A stretch of 64,000 nt of DNA from Bryum argenteum. Its lineage: Eukaryota; Streptophyta; Bryopsida; Bryales; Bryaceae. The notes beneath the pieces were generated by a model. It did no database searches, had not been told where the DNA came from, and saw only the letters and a program-made list of their open reading frames with translations. Of this stretch, positions 24,192-35,925 are shown one piece after another. Both the position numbers and the translations under genes were made by a program. The first letter of the stretch is position 1. Each line of letters begins with the position of its first letter. The DNA is taken from contig CM073321.1 of NCBI GenBank assembly GCA_037043015.1, positions 35,938,101 through 36,002,100 on the forward strand, written 5' to 3'.

Positions 24192-25646
24192 TGTGAGGTT
24201 AAATTCCGGTAGGCCGGGTTCCAACTCACAAGTTGGGCCGTGGGAGGAATACAAACGATGTAACCTTCCATGCAATGAACACCCTAGAAAACACCCTACT
24301 AATCATTCCAACATGAACCCTGAAGTTCGGGAGCAAATTGGGCAGCGCTTCTGCGCTTGATCCCAAATTTCCGGTTTTTTGACCTAAATTTATAAATTCT
24401 TCCTAAATTTGAGCAGCACTTCCGCACTACTCTTACACGTGGTGCTTACTAGCATCTAATCATCCAACACAGCAATTGCAAACAAGGCACAAACATCCCA
24501 ACCAAGGCAATCATCAAAAACACAAGCATGCAACACGGATTAAATTAACACAACCATTTTTTGGGCAAAGAAATTGCCATTTTTTCAGATGAGGTTTACA
24601 ACTCTATCGTATTCAATCCACAAAACCAACAAAAAGAACAATGTATAAAAGAGGGAAAAAATGAAGAGGGAGCTCCCTCTATAATATCACCCTGTCCACC
24701 CTCCGGAATATCACGGAGAGAGGACAGGGCTTTGATGCTGCCGGGTGGCTGGTTCAGGCTGCGAGCTTCCGCGCCTGGGCTCCCGATTCCTGCCGAGGTC
24801 CCCTGCTGCCGGCGTCGCTGTTGGCCGGCTCGGGCTGCGAGCTTCCGCGCCTGGGTTCCCGATTACTGCTGAGGTCCCCTGCTGCCGGCGTCGGTCCTGG
24901 CCGACTCGGGCTGCGAGCTTCCGCGCCTAGTTGCGCCGACAGGGCCGCGAGTGCCCGACGTCGGTGCTGGCCGGCGTCAAGGCTGAGTCGCCGTTCTCCT
25001 CTGGAGTGCCAACTTTCTCCTTCGAGCTTCCAGATAACGTCGCTCCTCGTTCGGCGTTGTTGCCGATCTGATTCGTCACTGCTCGCTCTGCTGATCGCTG
25101 TCGAATCGTCGTCGTGATCTTCCTTTTGGCGCTGCTACGAGTCCTCCGAGGCTGCTACGTCCCCCTTGGTCGACACGCTGTCTGGCGTCGACTACCGGTC
25201 GATGCGCCTTCCGCCTGCCCTGATGCCGGTTCCACTACCCTCCAATTGCCGTGTCTGCGGCGGTATCAGCTCCTGGCCGATACCTGCCCTTGTCAGATTC
25301 CGTCAAAGCAGCTTCCGACCCCGCTCTTACACTTTTCCACCAAAAAACTCTCCTCCTAACAAAACACCCGCCTGCACACTTCCCTTACAATGACACACAA
25401 TTCCACCAAAAACACCATACACAACGTGACCAAACTTAATTCTCCATCTCCCCTACTCACACACACTACTTTCCCAAAACCATAGAACCCTGACCTCCAC
25501 TTTCTCTCCCTAGTTGGATACTTGGATGGGGTAGAGCTTCATCCGTTTCAAACGGATGAAACTTTGTTCATCCAACAATTCATCTGCAGAGTTGAACTAA
25601 TTACTTTGATTATGATTATTAATTAGGATGAATCTAGGTAATTATG

Positions 25647-26466
25647 TGTTAGCCGGGTATGAATGGAGATGTTTTACGAGACTACCTAAGTCGACCACAG
25701 TTCAGAGTAATCCAGAGACAACATTGTATTTATTTTGGGAGGAGTCGGGGAAGTGTGTGGGCAGCTGGTGTTAAGGACACCCGGAGGGTCTAACCGAACC
25801 TCCTAAGGCAGCGTTGACCATATGTTGGACTACTGTGGCCTCCAATGTTAACGCGACGTCGGCTTGTGTCAACTGATGGGGTTTTTGAGAGAGGGAATTA
25901 GCAGTGCCCTGAGATGCCTACGAGGTCACCGGAGAGTATGAGTAAGACTGACTCAGTCTTGACAGTAAGGGCTCCAGTGCTTCAACTGTGAGTGCTCGAG
26001 GAGCTAAGGCCCGCAAGGGGGAGAAAGGGAGAGAGTGAAGCAGAGTGTCGATGTTGCCAACGTCGACTCACGATGGCCGTTACCTGCGCAACACGGAGAG
26101 GAGAGAAGGAGACCTTTTAGCTTTGATTACGGCCTACGTGGGAGTCGAAGGCAGCGGAAGTGTACGTTGGGCAAGGAGCAGCATGCAAGAGAGGTAGCCA
26201 GAAACAGTTAGACTTCTTGATCATGCACAACAGGATACGGGGAGGTAGAGAGAAGATCGGCTATGGCCTTTGTATTGATAATGGAATAAGAGTACATTGC
26301 ATTTTCTCCTAATCCCTATCTCACTGCCTCAAAAACAACCGATGACTATGCTGTTGACTACGCTCTTAAGTAGCCGATGCGCCCAAAGTCCCTGCTGCCG
26401 TTCGGTGCCCCCTATCCTCCCGACTTGGCCGCAACCACCCTATTGGCAACGTTGGCTACGGTAACA
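25647..26466 (-). repeat. Ty3 element 3' LTR (left in the window)
   Basis: 820 bp, begins TGTTAGCCGGGTATGAATGG, ends GGCTACGGTAACA. Because the element is on the minus strand, this is its downstream LTR. The sequence just inside (26467 onward) gives on the minus strand a weak purine tract, AAGGACGGCAAAA, as possible polypurine tract. Confidence 0.92.
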
Positions 26467-26507
26467 TTTTGCCGTCCTTGTGAGAGCGCAATCCGTCCCC
26501 GGATTGG

Positions 26508-28672
26508 TCAACCTCGAGAAGTTCGCTCTGCAGGACGTCGGTTAGGTCGAGTGACCTCGCGAGGTACCTGGTTTCCTCGTCGAGGGGGCACTTGGCCGTC
26601 ATAGATGACTTTGATGGCCTTAGCTATGCCTCGATGCTGCAAATGTTTGTCCCGTACATTGGTGGCGTGGGTGTAGATGTCGTGGACGGTTTTGCCCAAC
26701 ATCTTGTTACACCCTGGACAGTTGACATCGTTGGCTTCAGGATCGGAAAATTTACAGGCTAAGTCCGGGTTTTCGAGAAAGTACTTGCAGACCTCCTCTT
26801 GGGCGTTGCTGATCTCTTCTTCGTCTTCACTGGTATCCCTAGTTGTTACACCCCACGATGCATCGTCTGACAATCCAATCAAATGCTTTCCATGATCAGC
26901 AAATGATTTAGGAGGTGTGCTTACCAATGTGCGTTGAAAGTTTGGCGACGTGGGTTTTGGCGAGGAAGAATGGCTGGGCGCACTCTCAGTTTGGGCTGGC
27001 TGCATCAAGGAGGGCAGTGGCGTATCATTGGCATCAGTGAAGTGATCCGGTATGTGCACCTGCTCTGCATTTTGATCGACTTGTACCACCTGAAACCTTT
27101 CTTCGTGGACTACGGTATCGACAGGGGTAGCTTGGTCTCCCACCGTGGGTACCTCAATGTCTTGAGCAGAGGTCGGATTCTGGCTCACCTCTTCCGCCAT
27201 GCCGTCAGTGTTGGCTGTGTCGACGGCTTCGAGGCTGGGGGTGTTGTCATAGGAACCATCGTAATTAGGTTCATCCAACCCTAAATCCCGTAGCACTTGG
27301 TCGACACACTGCGTAACAAAATCTTCTGGCAACTGTTGGCTAGCCGGGTATTTGCACATATTGTCAAACATGTTTGCCGCAATAGCATTGGCAGTATTAT
27401 TAACCCATAGCCTCTTGTTGGCCTCAAAATTCTCGATGTTATTTTGCAGCTCTTTCTGCTGCATAACATCCGTAGGGGCTCCATGTTGACAACGTTGGTG
27501 AGTATCACATAGGAGCTGATACTGTGCTCGGAGAGCTGCCTGATCGTCCTCCAGTGCCTTGACGTGGTTGTGAGCGTGATCTCGCTCCTGTTCGATGGTG
27601 CGCATGCGATTGTTGGCAGCCTGCACATCACGCTCCAAAATGCTTACCCTGTTGGCCGACAACTGTGCATCTTCTGTGGCTTGCTGTAGGTCACGCTGAG
27701 TCTGAGACAGCTTGTCATCCCTTTTGCGTATCTCCGCGTTGGCTGCTCTCAGCTTGCGCGCATTTTCGACTTCTAACTCCCTTACCCGAGTATCCAAGGC
27801 TCCTTTGTCAGCTTTGGCGGCATCGAATTGTGCAAGCAATGTTTGCACACTCAAGCTGAGGGCGTCCGCTTGCGCTTGGACTTGGTCCCTGGTCGACATT
27901 TGCGTTGTCTCCCCTGTTGCCTGCACCTGAAACTGAATTTGAGGGCGCTTGTTGGAGTGGACTACGACGGTGGCAGGAGCAGTCACTGATGGGGCTGCCG
28001 GAGTATTCTGTTGAATGTCTCCGGAAGTCATCAGCGGTGGCATCGCATGATACTCCCTGTTGTAAGCTAGTGTGCGTAGGATAAAGGCCGACAAGAAGGG
28101 CCCGATGGGACTTACGTACCCCTGCTTCTTCTGGTGTTGCTTCAGCTCCAATCGCAGGTTCTGATCGACAAGCATTCCCCAGTTGATTTTGGCACCGGCT
28201 TTAGTCAATAGCAGGAGTTCCAGTGTCTGTGGCAGCACATTGTTGCAATTAAGTCGAAAAAAGACTTGACTGAGTATTCCGCGGAGCCTCACGTACCAAG
28301 GTTCGGGAAGAATGGAGCCCAGCATACGCACATCGTATCCCTTAATCGGGTCAATGTATACATTCGGGAACCTGGCCTGTAAATCAGGCTTCGGGTACCC
28401 GCAGTCTTCGGTCCACCTTGTGAGCCGCGTTCCGTTCCACCCATACTGTTGGAACAGGTAGTAAGGCGAGAATCGTATTTCAACGCCGTCTACGATGCCT
28501 GTAGGTAAAAAGCATTGTTGTCGGTGTGTTTGCCCATGGTTTTGATAAACTGACGGCAGCGACCGATGTCGAGGTGCCAGTGATGCATATCGTCTCGGTA
28601 ACGCTGGATGCCCGCCTCTGCTGCCCATACGCTGTCGATTCGTGAGATCCAATCTGTGAGGTTCTTGGGCAT
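26508..28672 (-). CDS. Ty3 accessory ORF: coiled coil plus SGS3-like (zf-XS) zinc finger
   Basis: This is an extra gene 3' of pol, about 720 aa. The ATG at 28672 (MPKNLTDWIS) lies in the pol frame, and a one-base break at a T5 run (about 28507) shifts to the main frame, open to 26508. Domains: a globular N-terminal part with INWGMLVDQ, also seen at 51-626 and typical of plant retroelement 3' ORFs. Then a long coiled coil (residues ~255-390 of the main frame, rich in E, R, Q and A), an acidic Ser-rich linker, and near residue 645 CPGCNKMLGKTVHDIYTHA followed by HLQHRGIAKAI. The C-x2-C ... HA ... H-x-x-(I/L)AK layout is that of the zf-XS finger of SGS3/IDN2-type RNA-silencing proteins. Function unknown; an effect on silencing is a hypothesis. 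Confidence 0.7.
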
Positions 28673-31600
28673 GTGAAACGGAGGCAACTGCTGTGGGTTG
28701 CCCTGGCGCTGCGCTATTGTCACCGTAGGTCGACTAAAATGTCGGAGTGGCAACGCTGAAAAGCAAGAGAGGAGTGTTGAGCGAGTGCTAAGGCAGAATG
28801 AGGGGAGAGAGTAAAGTTTCAAGCGAGCACGGAGGTGGATTGAGAGAGTGGGTGAAGGCAGAAAGCAACGAGGGTGAGCGTAAGTCAACTTGGCGCAAAA
28901 AGTGAGGCACTGACTGCCAGTGCCTCCCCTTAAGTAGCCACCGGTGCCTGAAATGATGGCTGTCGTTGGCGACGGAGAGGTGGCCAATGGAAATGATTTT
29001 GTGAGGGCGTGTTTGGCGGCTGAAAAAGGCCTTTGAAAGCCTAATACCGTTGGCGGCGGGTTGTCCATGATGGGGTCATCATAGTGGTTAATGATGGCCC
29101 AATCCATGGGGACTCGATGTTGACTTTGATGGCTGTACCCGTCATTATGTGAGGCATCATGGACAACATGGATGTGGTGGATGTATGCCACGATGGGTGC
29201 ATCCCCCCCTTCTCCGTTGCCTTCACTTGGTGTCTCTGGCTGTCTGTCTTCGGTGGCTAACTGCTGAGCTTCGGTGACTAAGTTGTCATGGAGTTGCCCT
29301 AGACTCAATGCCGGCTTTGCTCGATTGTTGTCACTGTGATAGTGTTTTATTTTGGCAGCGTTGACAATGATGGCTTGTGTATCAAAGTTGTCCTCGTTGA
29401 CGAGTAACACTGTGTTATTTGGCAGTGCTAATTGGACTCTGTATGGCCCGTGCCACACTGATTCGAACTTGGACTTTCGCAGCTTTGGATCTTGTGGACA
29501 CCAGAGAACTTGGTCACCTTTGTGGAACATGCGAGGAGGCTGTGACCCTTGGAAGTATCTTGCACTAAGTGTATGTTTGTGCAGGATGTTTTTGTGAGCA
29601 TTATCTCGGAGTTCTTCCAATTTATGCAAATCCTCCATCCTGGCTGCCAAGACACGATGCGGCGCAAAGTCCTTTGGTTGGAGCGATCTGAAGGTTGGCA
29701 CCAGGTATTCTGTTGGCAACAGTGGTTGTGTGCCATATACAAGCTCAAATGGACTTGCCTGAGTAGCCGACTTTGTGGCGACACGATATGCCCACAGTGC
29801 TGCAGGTAAGCAGTCGTCCCAGTCGCCGAAGTTGGCCTTTGTAAACTTACGCAACATGTTGATGATTGTTTTGTTCGTGGATTCGGCCTGACCATTGCCT
29901 TGTGGGTAGTAAATTGTGCTGGTTCTCTGCTTAATGAGATGCTTGTTCATGAGTTCTTCGATGACAGCGTTGACGAAATGCGTTCGTTGGTCGGAAACAA
30001 TTTCCAGAGGGCATCCAAATCTCATAATGATGTTTTCATAGATAAAGTTTGTTGTCACTACGGCAGTGTTGTTTCTCAATGGTTTTGCTTCTACCCATTT
30101 TGTTGTGTAGTCAGTGGCAACCAGGATATACTTGTAGCCTTGTTTAGTCGCCAATCGAATGGGGCCAACGGAGTCCAGCCCCCATCTCTAGAAGGGTCCT
30201 AACGGAGGTATAGACTTCAATGGTACTTTTCCTTGATACTGGAAGTTAGTAGTCGCCGTTTGACAAACGTGACAAGTTTTGACGTAGGCAGAGGTGTCTT
30301 TATGCAACGTAGGCCACCAATATTTTGCTGCCAATATTTTCTTGATCGTTGTCTCGATTCCTTGGTGTCCTCCTGCTGGTCCATCATGCAAGTGCGAGAG
30401 GATAGTCTGTTGCTGACAAGATGGTACGCACAGGCGGATTTCATAGTCCGGTCCTTTGCGGTATAGTTGTCCATGAACGGCTGTATATGGCAACGTGGTA
30501 CGGACAAATTTAATTCTCTGTGTCCCTGTTGTGTCGGCGGGTAGTGTTCCGTGGATCAGGTATTCCATGATGGAATACCTCCAGTCATAGGCATCTGATG
30601 ACTGCGCTGACTGTGTCGGTGCTGCCTGTATGTCTTCTGATGGCTCCGTTGGCTGTAGTAGTGCCGTTTGTATGTATGGTTCTTTGAAGGAGTCATCGAT
30701 GACTTCTTCAGTTGTGTTGGTGTCTCGTGATAAGTAGTTGGCTACAATGTGTCTTTTTCCTGGAATATAAACCACTTCGAAATCATACTCCATAAGTATC
30801 ATAATCCACCTAGCCACCCTTCCAGTAATCAGTGGTTGATTCACGAGATAGGAAAGACTATGATGATCTACCATGAACCTAAATTTGTTTCCAAGTAAAT
30901 AGTGTCTAAACTTTTTCACAACATATATCATGACAAGCGCTTCTCTTTCTGTGGTCGAATAATTTCTTTTTGCCTGGTTGAGTAATCTGCTAGCGTAGGC
31001 AACAGGTTGATCATGTTTGCCATCCATGTTTTAGGCTAACATGACCCCCACGGCAATCTGGGAGGCATCTGTGTGGACGTGGAATTGTTTCGTCCAATCT
31101 GGTGCCAACAGTATAGGTGCCTTTGAGTAAGCTTGTTTGATTTTTTCTAAGGCAGCTTGGGCTTCTCGTGTCCAGTCACGTGGGTAAGTATAGCCGGCGT
31201 GATTCAGCTTTGTTATTGGAGCTGTAATGTGAGCCAACTTTTCGATGTACATTCTATTGAACTGTGACAAGCCCAATAATCTTTGGACGCCTTTCTGATC
31301 GGTAGGTGGCGTCTTATCCATGATGTCTTGAATCTTCGCTGGGTTCGGGAGCTTGCTGTATTTGCACACTATATACCCCAAGATGACTCCGGCAAAGAAT
31401 AAAAACATACATTTGTCGGCATTGAGACTTACCCCATTTCTTCGACAAGCCTGGAATATTTGCCGTAAGTGGTCAACATGGTCTTTCATATGTCCGTAGA
31501 TTGTTCCATCATCCAGGTAAATACGAAAAAACCTTTTCAAGTATGGACAAAATATCAATTCCATGACTCTCTGAAATTTCATCGGTGCATTTTTGGCTCC

Positions 31601-33196
31601 GAATAGCATCCTTTTGAACTGATAGGGTCTCCACTCGGTAGAAAATGCTGTTTAATTTTTGTCTTGTTCGGCCATGGCGACTTGGTAATATCCTGAGAAG
31701 CAGTCCAGGAATGAATACATCTCGTGTCCGGCGACCTCATCGATGATCTCTTCCATATGTGGTAATGCATAGTGATCTTTTCTCGTGGCAGCGTTAAGTT
31801 TTGGAAAGTCTACATAGATACGTAGGGCACCATTCTTTTTTGGTATGATGACCATAGGCGACAACCAGGGGGCGGCGTCAGCTGGAGATATGAATTTGGC
31901 GCTGAGAAACTTCTCCAGTTCTGTTTTTACTTTGGCAGCGTAGTTTGGATTCATACGGTACCGTCGCTGTTGCACTGGCTGTGCGTTAGGTTTTAAGTCG
32001 ATGGTGAGCTCAGCTATGTTTCAAGGTATGCCCTTGAGGTCTTCATGTGTCGAGGCGAATATGTCCCGAAATTCCTTGAATAATGCCACCATTGCCTATT
32101 TGATGGCATCAGGGGCGTCAGCGTTGATCTTTACATACTTGGGTTCTTCATCGGTGGCCGGGTTGACTAACTCGATCTTTTCTTTGGCACCGTTAGTCCA
32201 ACCAGTGACGACTTGTTCCCCCAGTGCCTTTGTGGCTGGAGTAGCATTTACAGTGATGTTTTCCTGGAGTTCCCTTGTAAAGCGTGATGGTATGTCTAAT
32301 ATTTCCTCCTGAGGCACGATGCTGGCCAAGTGTATTTCGGCAACAGGGATCAGCGAGGGGTCTGCGTGGAAGAATAACGCTTCCTGGTCATGTGTGAGGC
32401 CTTTCACCCAATCGGTTCCGGCTCTATTGTGAATTTGGTCAACTTTAGCTTTGGTAATGCATCTATCCACAGGGATTACTATCGTCCTACCATGATGGTA
32501 TAGCCTAATTTGATTCCAGGCCCAATCATGCACTCCATTCATATCTCGTAGCCATGGTCTTCCGAGTATGGTTGGAAAATTAGTTGTATCTGGCATGTTG
32601 ATAATGACAAAAGTCGCCGGTGTTGACACGCCATGCGTGCTAATGGCTACAGTAGCAAGAATCCCTAAGGGTGTAACCAGGGCATCGTTGGCCATCCTTA
32701 GGATAAACTGGGCCATCTTGGGTGAGGGCAATCCAAGCTGTCGACGGAGGCCGTCACTCATCACGTTGACACTGGAGCCTCCGTCTACCAGAACATTGGA
32801 TAGTTTGTGTGAGCCTAACCTTAGATGGATTACGGCGGCGTCGGGATCAATGGTGGTGACGTTGTTGTCTACAGTCATCAGTGCTGTCGACGTATCGGGC
32901 AAGGCTGTCTGTTGCAAATACTTTTGTAACTCGGGACTTATTTTCAACAGGCTGGTTAGTGTGATACTTACAGTTGTATTGTCCAGTACTTGTTGTAAAT
33001 TGGCACCTGACGGCGACTCCAGATCTTGTTGAATATGTTGTCGAATGTTGTGTAGGCGCTCCCAGTGTTGTTCCGGGAATGGTTTGTGATGTTCTACCAG
33101 GTGTTCAGGCGCAACGGCTTTAGATCTCGTGGTGACAGCGGCGGTTGAGATTGTAGAAACATTGGTTTCGGTTCCATGTACCTCTGTCAACGTCAC
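28673..33196 (-). pseudogene. Ty3 pol (protease, RT, RNase H, integrase)
   Basis: One continuous minus-strand frame with five in-frame stops: TAG 32096, TGA 32021, TAA 31652, TAA 31031, TAG 30188. Protease: NVLVDGGSSVNVMS (DGG for the usual D-S/T-G) and TILGRPWL. Reverse transcriptase: the YLDD box in FFRIYLDDGTIYG. RNase H: HTDASQIAVGV, TEREALVMIY, MVDHHSLSYL. Integrase: HLHDGPAGGHQG with CHVCQ (HHCC zinc site), then catalytic VATDYTT, IVSDQRTHF and GNGQAESTNK. Pol runs without a stop into the accessory ORF start at 28672. A run of 12 C at 33198-33209 separates it from the gag frame; one base change there would fuse gag and pol. Confidence 0.9.
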
Positions 33197-33312
33197 TCCC
33201 CCCCCCCCCGCCGATTCGGGCTGGGTCTTTGATTGTCCAAAGGCGTCGTAGTGTTATTGTTTGTTTCCGTCATTGGGCGACTTTGAGACCACCGTTGTTT
33301 CAGAACAAGGCA

Positions 33313-34380
33313 CTAGCCTCGTCGATGGTGTAGGGACCCACACTCCCAACAGCCATCACTTCTGCCAGGTTGGAATGCGTTGACATGGACTTCTTCTGGG
33401 TACATGGCGGCAGCGGTGGGCCGAGGACGCCTTGTGTCGTCACTGCGATTGTTGCCGGGGGCAAACCAACAACGCCCAATGTGAGCTTTTCCACAGGTTG
33501 TGCATAACGTCAGGGTTATGCGGGCATCGTTTCGTTGGCCTTGACCAGGTAGAGGCAACAGTGGAGCTTGTGTCTTATTAAGTAGCCCAAGTTCTCTACT
33601 GATGTCCTTCGCGGCGGTTAAGATATCGGGTAGGGTTTTCACCCCTCTAATGACGATACCTTGCTGGATCCAGGGTAACAGCCCCATTTTGAACCATTCG
33701 CATAAGTAGTCGTCTGTTGGCCTCTGGTTCAACTTATTAGCCAACTGTTTGAATCTGTCGTAGAAGGTATCCACAGTTTCTCCCTTTTCTTGGGTAATGT
33801 TTTCCAAGGCACGGAGGATTTTGGAAGACGTCTTTAGTTTACGAAATTTTTGAAGAAAGCTTTTTTCCATGTCGTCCCAGGTAGGGTGAGCATGTTTGGC
33901 TTCAAAGTCAATATACCAGTTGATATGGTTCCCCTGCAATGTGGTACCAAAGATGTTTTGTAAGTCAGCAGTGGTGGAGACACCATTTGTTCTGGCTATC
34001 ACCTTGAAGCGTCTGATATGCCAGTTAGGGTCGGCATTGTCGTCAAACACCGAATATGGTATTTTCGGTAGCTTAATGAGCCTATCTCTTTCCCCTGCAT
34101 CCATTGATGTAGCCACCGTTGGGTTTATAGGAGGCATGGATGTTGACGATGAAGGCATTGCTGCGATCCCAGGACTGGGTATGGCAGCAGAAGTGGCCAT
34201 GCCTTGCAAATGCTGGTATTGGTGACTAAGTATTTCCAATTTGGCATTGGTGGCATCATTTTTGGCAACAAGGTTAGTCATTTGTTGCTACATCCATTGC
34301 AAGAATTCCCTAGTCACATCAGGGTCGTCAGTAGGTGAAACTACTTCTGGTTCTTTGTCTTTCTACTGTCGAGGCAGCAT
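33313..34380 (-). pseudogene. Ty3 gag
   Basis: The frame starts at ATG 34380 with TAGs at 34363-34365 and 34288-34290; the largest open part is 34281-33313. It contains the retrotransposon Gag core (WHIRRFKVIARTNGV, then WDDMEKSFLQKFRKL and ETVDTFYDRFKQLANKL). The C-terminal CCHC zinc knuckle CWECGSLHHRRG is cut by TAG 33313-33315 exactly one residue before its last Cys. The frame continues beyond this stop to the C12 run at 33198. Gag would form the virus-like particle in the cytoplasm. Confidence 0.85.
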
Positions 34381-34429
34381 TTTGTTTACGTAGGGCTTCT
34401 ACTCGACTTCTGAGTATCTCAACACTCCA

Positions 34430-34447
34430 TCCCCAGCATGGTCGCCA
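34430..34447 (-). promoter_or_regulatory. Ty3 primer binding site
   Basis: Three bases inside the upstream LTR, the minus strand reads TGGCGACCATGCTGGGGA. TGG complements the CCA end of a tRNA, the normal position and form of a plant Ty3 primer site. It is not the initiator-Met type; the tRNA is not assigned. Confidence 0.75.
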
Positions 34448-34450
34448 AAA

Positions 34451-35270
34451 TGTTAGCCGGGTATGAATGGAGATGTTTTACGAGACTACCTAAGTCGACC
34501 ACAGTTCAGAGTAATCCAGAGACAACATTGTATTTATTTTGGGAGGAGTCGGGGAAGTGTGTGGGCAGCTGGTGTTAAGGACACCCGGAGGGTCTAACCG
34601 AACCTCCTAAGGCAGCGTTGACCATATGTTGGACTACTGTGGCCTCCAATGTTAACGCGACGTCGGCTTGTGTCAACTGATGGGGTTTTTGAGAGAGGGA
34701 ATTAGCAGTGCCCTGAGATGCCTACGAGGTCACCGGAGAGTATGAGTAAGACTGACTCAGTCTTGACAGTAAGGGCTCCAGTGCTTCAACTGTGAGTGCT
34801 CGAGGAGCTAAGGCCCGCAAGGGGGAGAAAGGGAGAGAGTGAAGCAGAGTGTCGATGTTGCCAACGTCGACTCACGATGGCCGTTACCTGCGCAACACGG
34901 AGAGGAGAGAAGGAGACCTTTTAGCTTTGATTACGGCCTACGTGGGAGTCGAAGGCAGCGGAGGTGTACGTTGGGCAAGGAGCAGCATGCAAGAGAGGTA
35001 GCCAGAAACAGTTAGACTTCTTGATCATGCACAACAGGATACGGGGAGGTAGAGAGAAGATCGGCTATGGCCTTTGTATTGATAATGGAACAAGAGTACA
35101 TTGCATTTTCTCCTAATCCCTATCTCACTGCCTCAAAAACAACCGATGACTATGCTGTTGACTACGCTCTTAAGTAGCCGATGCGCCCGAAGTCCCTGCT
35201 GTCGTTCGGTGCCCCCTATCCTCCCGACTTGGCCGCGACCACCCTGTTGGCAACGTTGGCTACGGTAACA
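34451..35270 (-). repeat. Ty3 element 5' LTR (right in the window)
   Basis: 820 bp, same ends as 25647-26466, six transitions apart. It should carry the element promoter, reading toward lower coordinates. Confidence 0.92.
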
Positions 35271-35565
35271 TTATGAATAATGATAGAGTCATAAAACATA
35301 ACCAAAAACATGTCATGCTACTTTTACACAATTTATTATTACTAATTTAGAATAAACCAAATAAACGCCGGACCATTTAGGCAAGACCCTTCCAATTATC
35401 GTGGGTTTTCCGGAAAGCGGAAGAATTAGCCTAAATTTCCCCATTGGGGATTTTGAACATGAAAATATTAGACTAACGCTTATAGATTGTAATTTGTACC
35501 ATCGTGAACCATTTCGGAGGTTCGCAGATTTCATCGAACTAACTGACACCTTGATTAGAGAGCAA

Positions 35566-35593
35566 AATTCGTAATTCATTATAATGGGAATAT
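35566..35593. repeat. E3 left terminal inverted repeat
   Basis: 28 bp with core CGTAATTCATTATAATGG; pairs with 55795-55822. A third copy of this end sequence lies internally at 48067-48098. Confidence 0.85.
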
Positions 35594-35925
35594 ATACACA
35601 AAATGGTAAATACAACTTACGGTAATACAATCGCACTTAGATTGGACCAAGCCAAATACATTACCAAATAATGTAAGTTTATCAATATAGAGAGAAGTAT
35701 TCTCAAAATATAGAGCACGTTTGATCAATATAGCAGAATATTCTCAAAATAAAAAGACGAAGTAATGAATATACAAACTATACTTAATTAAAAAGAAGAT
35801 TACATTCAAAATACAAACAATGATTAACACAAATTTACTAAAAGAGGAAGGTTTATTGATTGAAAAATCCAGAAAACAAATTATTGGTGTAATTGTAGAC
35901 CTCCTAAAGTAAAGCCCAGAAAAAT

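Larger units (their letters stand above)
25647..35270 (-). mobile_element. Ty3/Gypsy-type LTR retrotransposon (9.6 kb)
   Basis: Two 820-bp LTRs (25647-26466, 34451-35270), both starting TGTTAGCC and ending GGTAACA, are flanked by the 5-bp duplication TTATG (25642-25646, 35271-35275). Minus-strand order: gag, protease, reverse transcriptase, RNase H, integrase, then an extra ORF. Integrase after RNase H places it in Ty3/Gypsy. The LTRs differ at 6 positions, all transitions (0.7%), so insertion was recent. Despite that, gag has three and pol five in-frame stops, so it looks dependent on proteins from another copy. It is inserted inside LTR-a. Confidence 0.93.
24192..35526. mobile_element. LTR-a: solo LTR (~1.7 kb) split by a Ty3 element
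   Basis: Begins TGTGAGGTTAAATTCC, ends GGAGGTTCGCA; 5-bp duplication GACTT (24187-24191) and GATTT (35527-35531, one mismatch). The two parts, 24192-25646 and 35276-35526, together match LTR-b (56875-58787) along their length, including the GGGCAGCGCTTC motif, a GC-rich middle and a hairpin (25537-25562). TG...CA-type ends, 5-bp duplication and no internal retroelement genes of its own make it a solo LTR. The retroelement it came from is not in the window. Confidence 0.75.

Noticed and set aside
28673-33196. Alternative genetic code with TAA/TAG read as glutamine
   Set aside because: Many in-frame TAA/TAG stand at Gln-like positions, but real genes here end in TAA (55115-55117) and TAG (17311-17313, 59844-59846), a long frame of over 800 codons has no internal TAR, and TGA also occurs in frame. 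Mutation decay explains it better.
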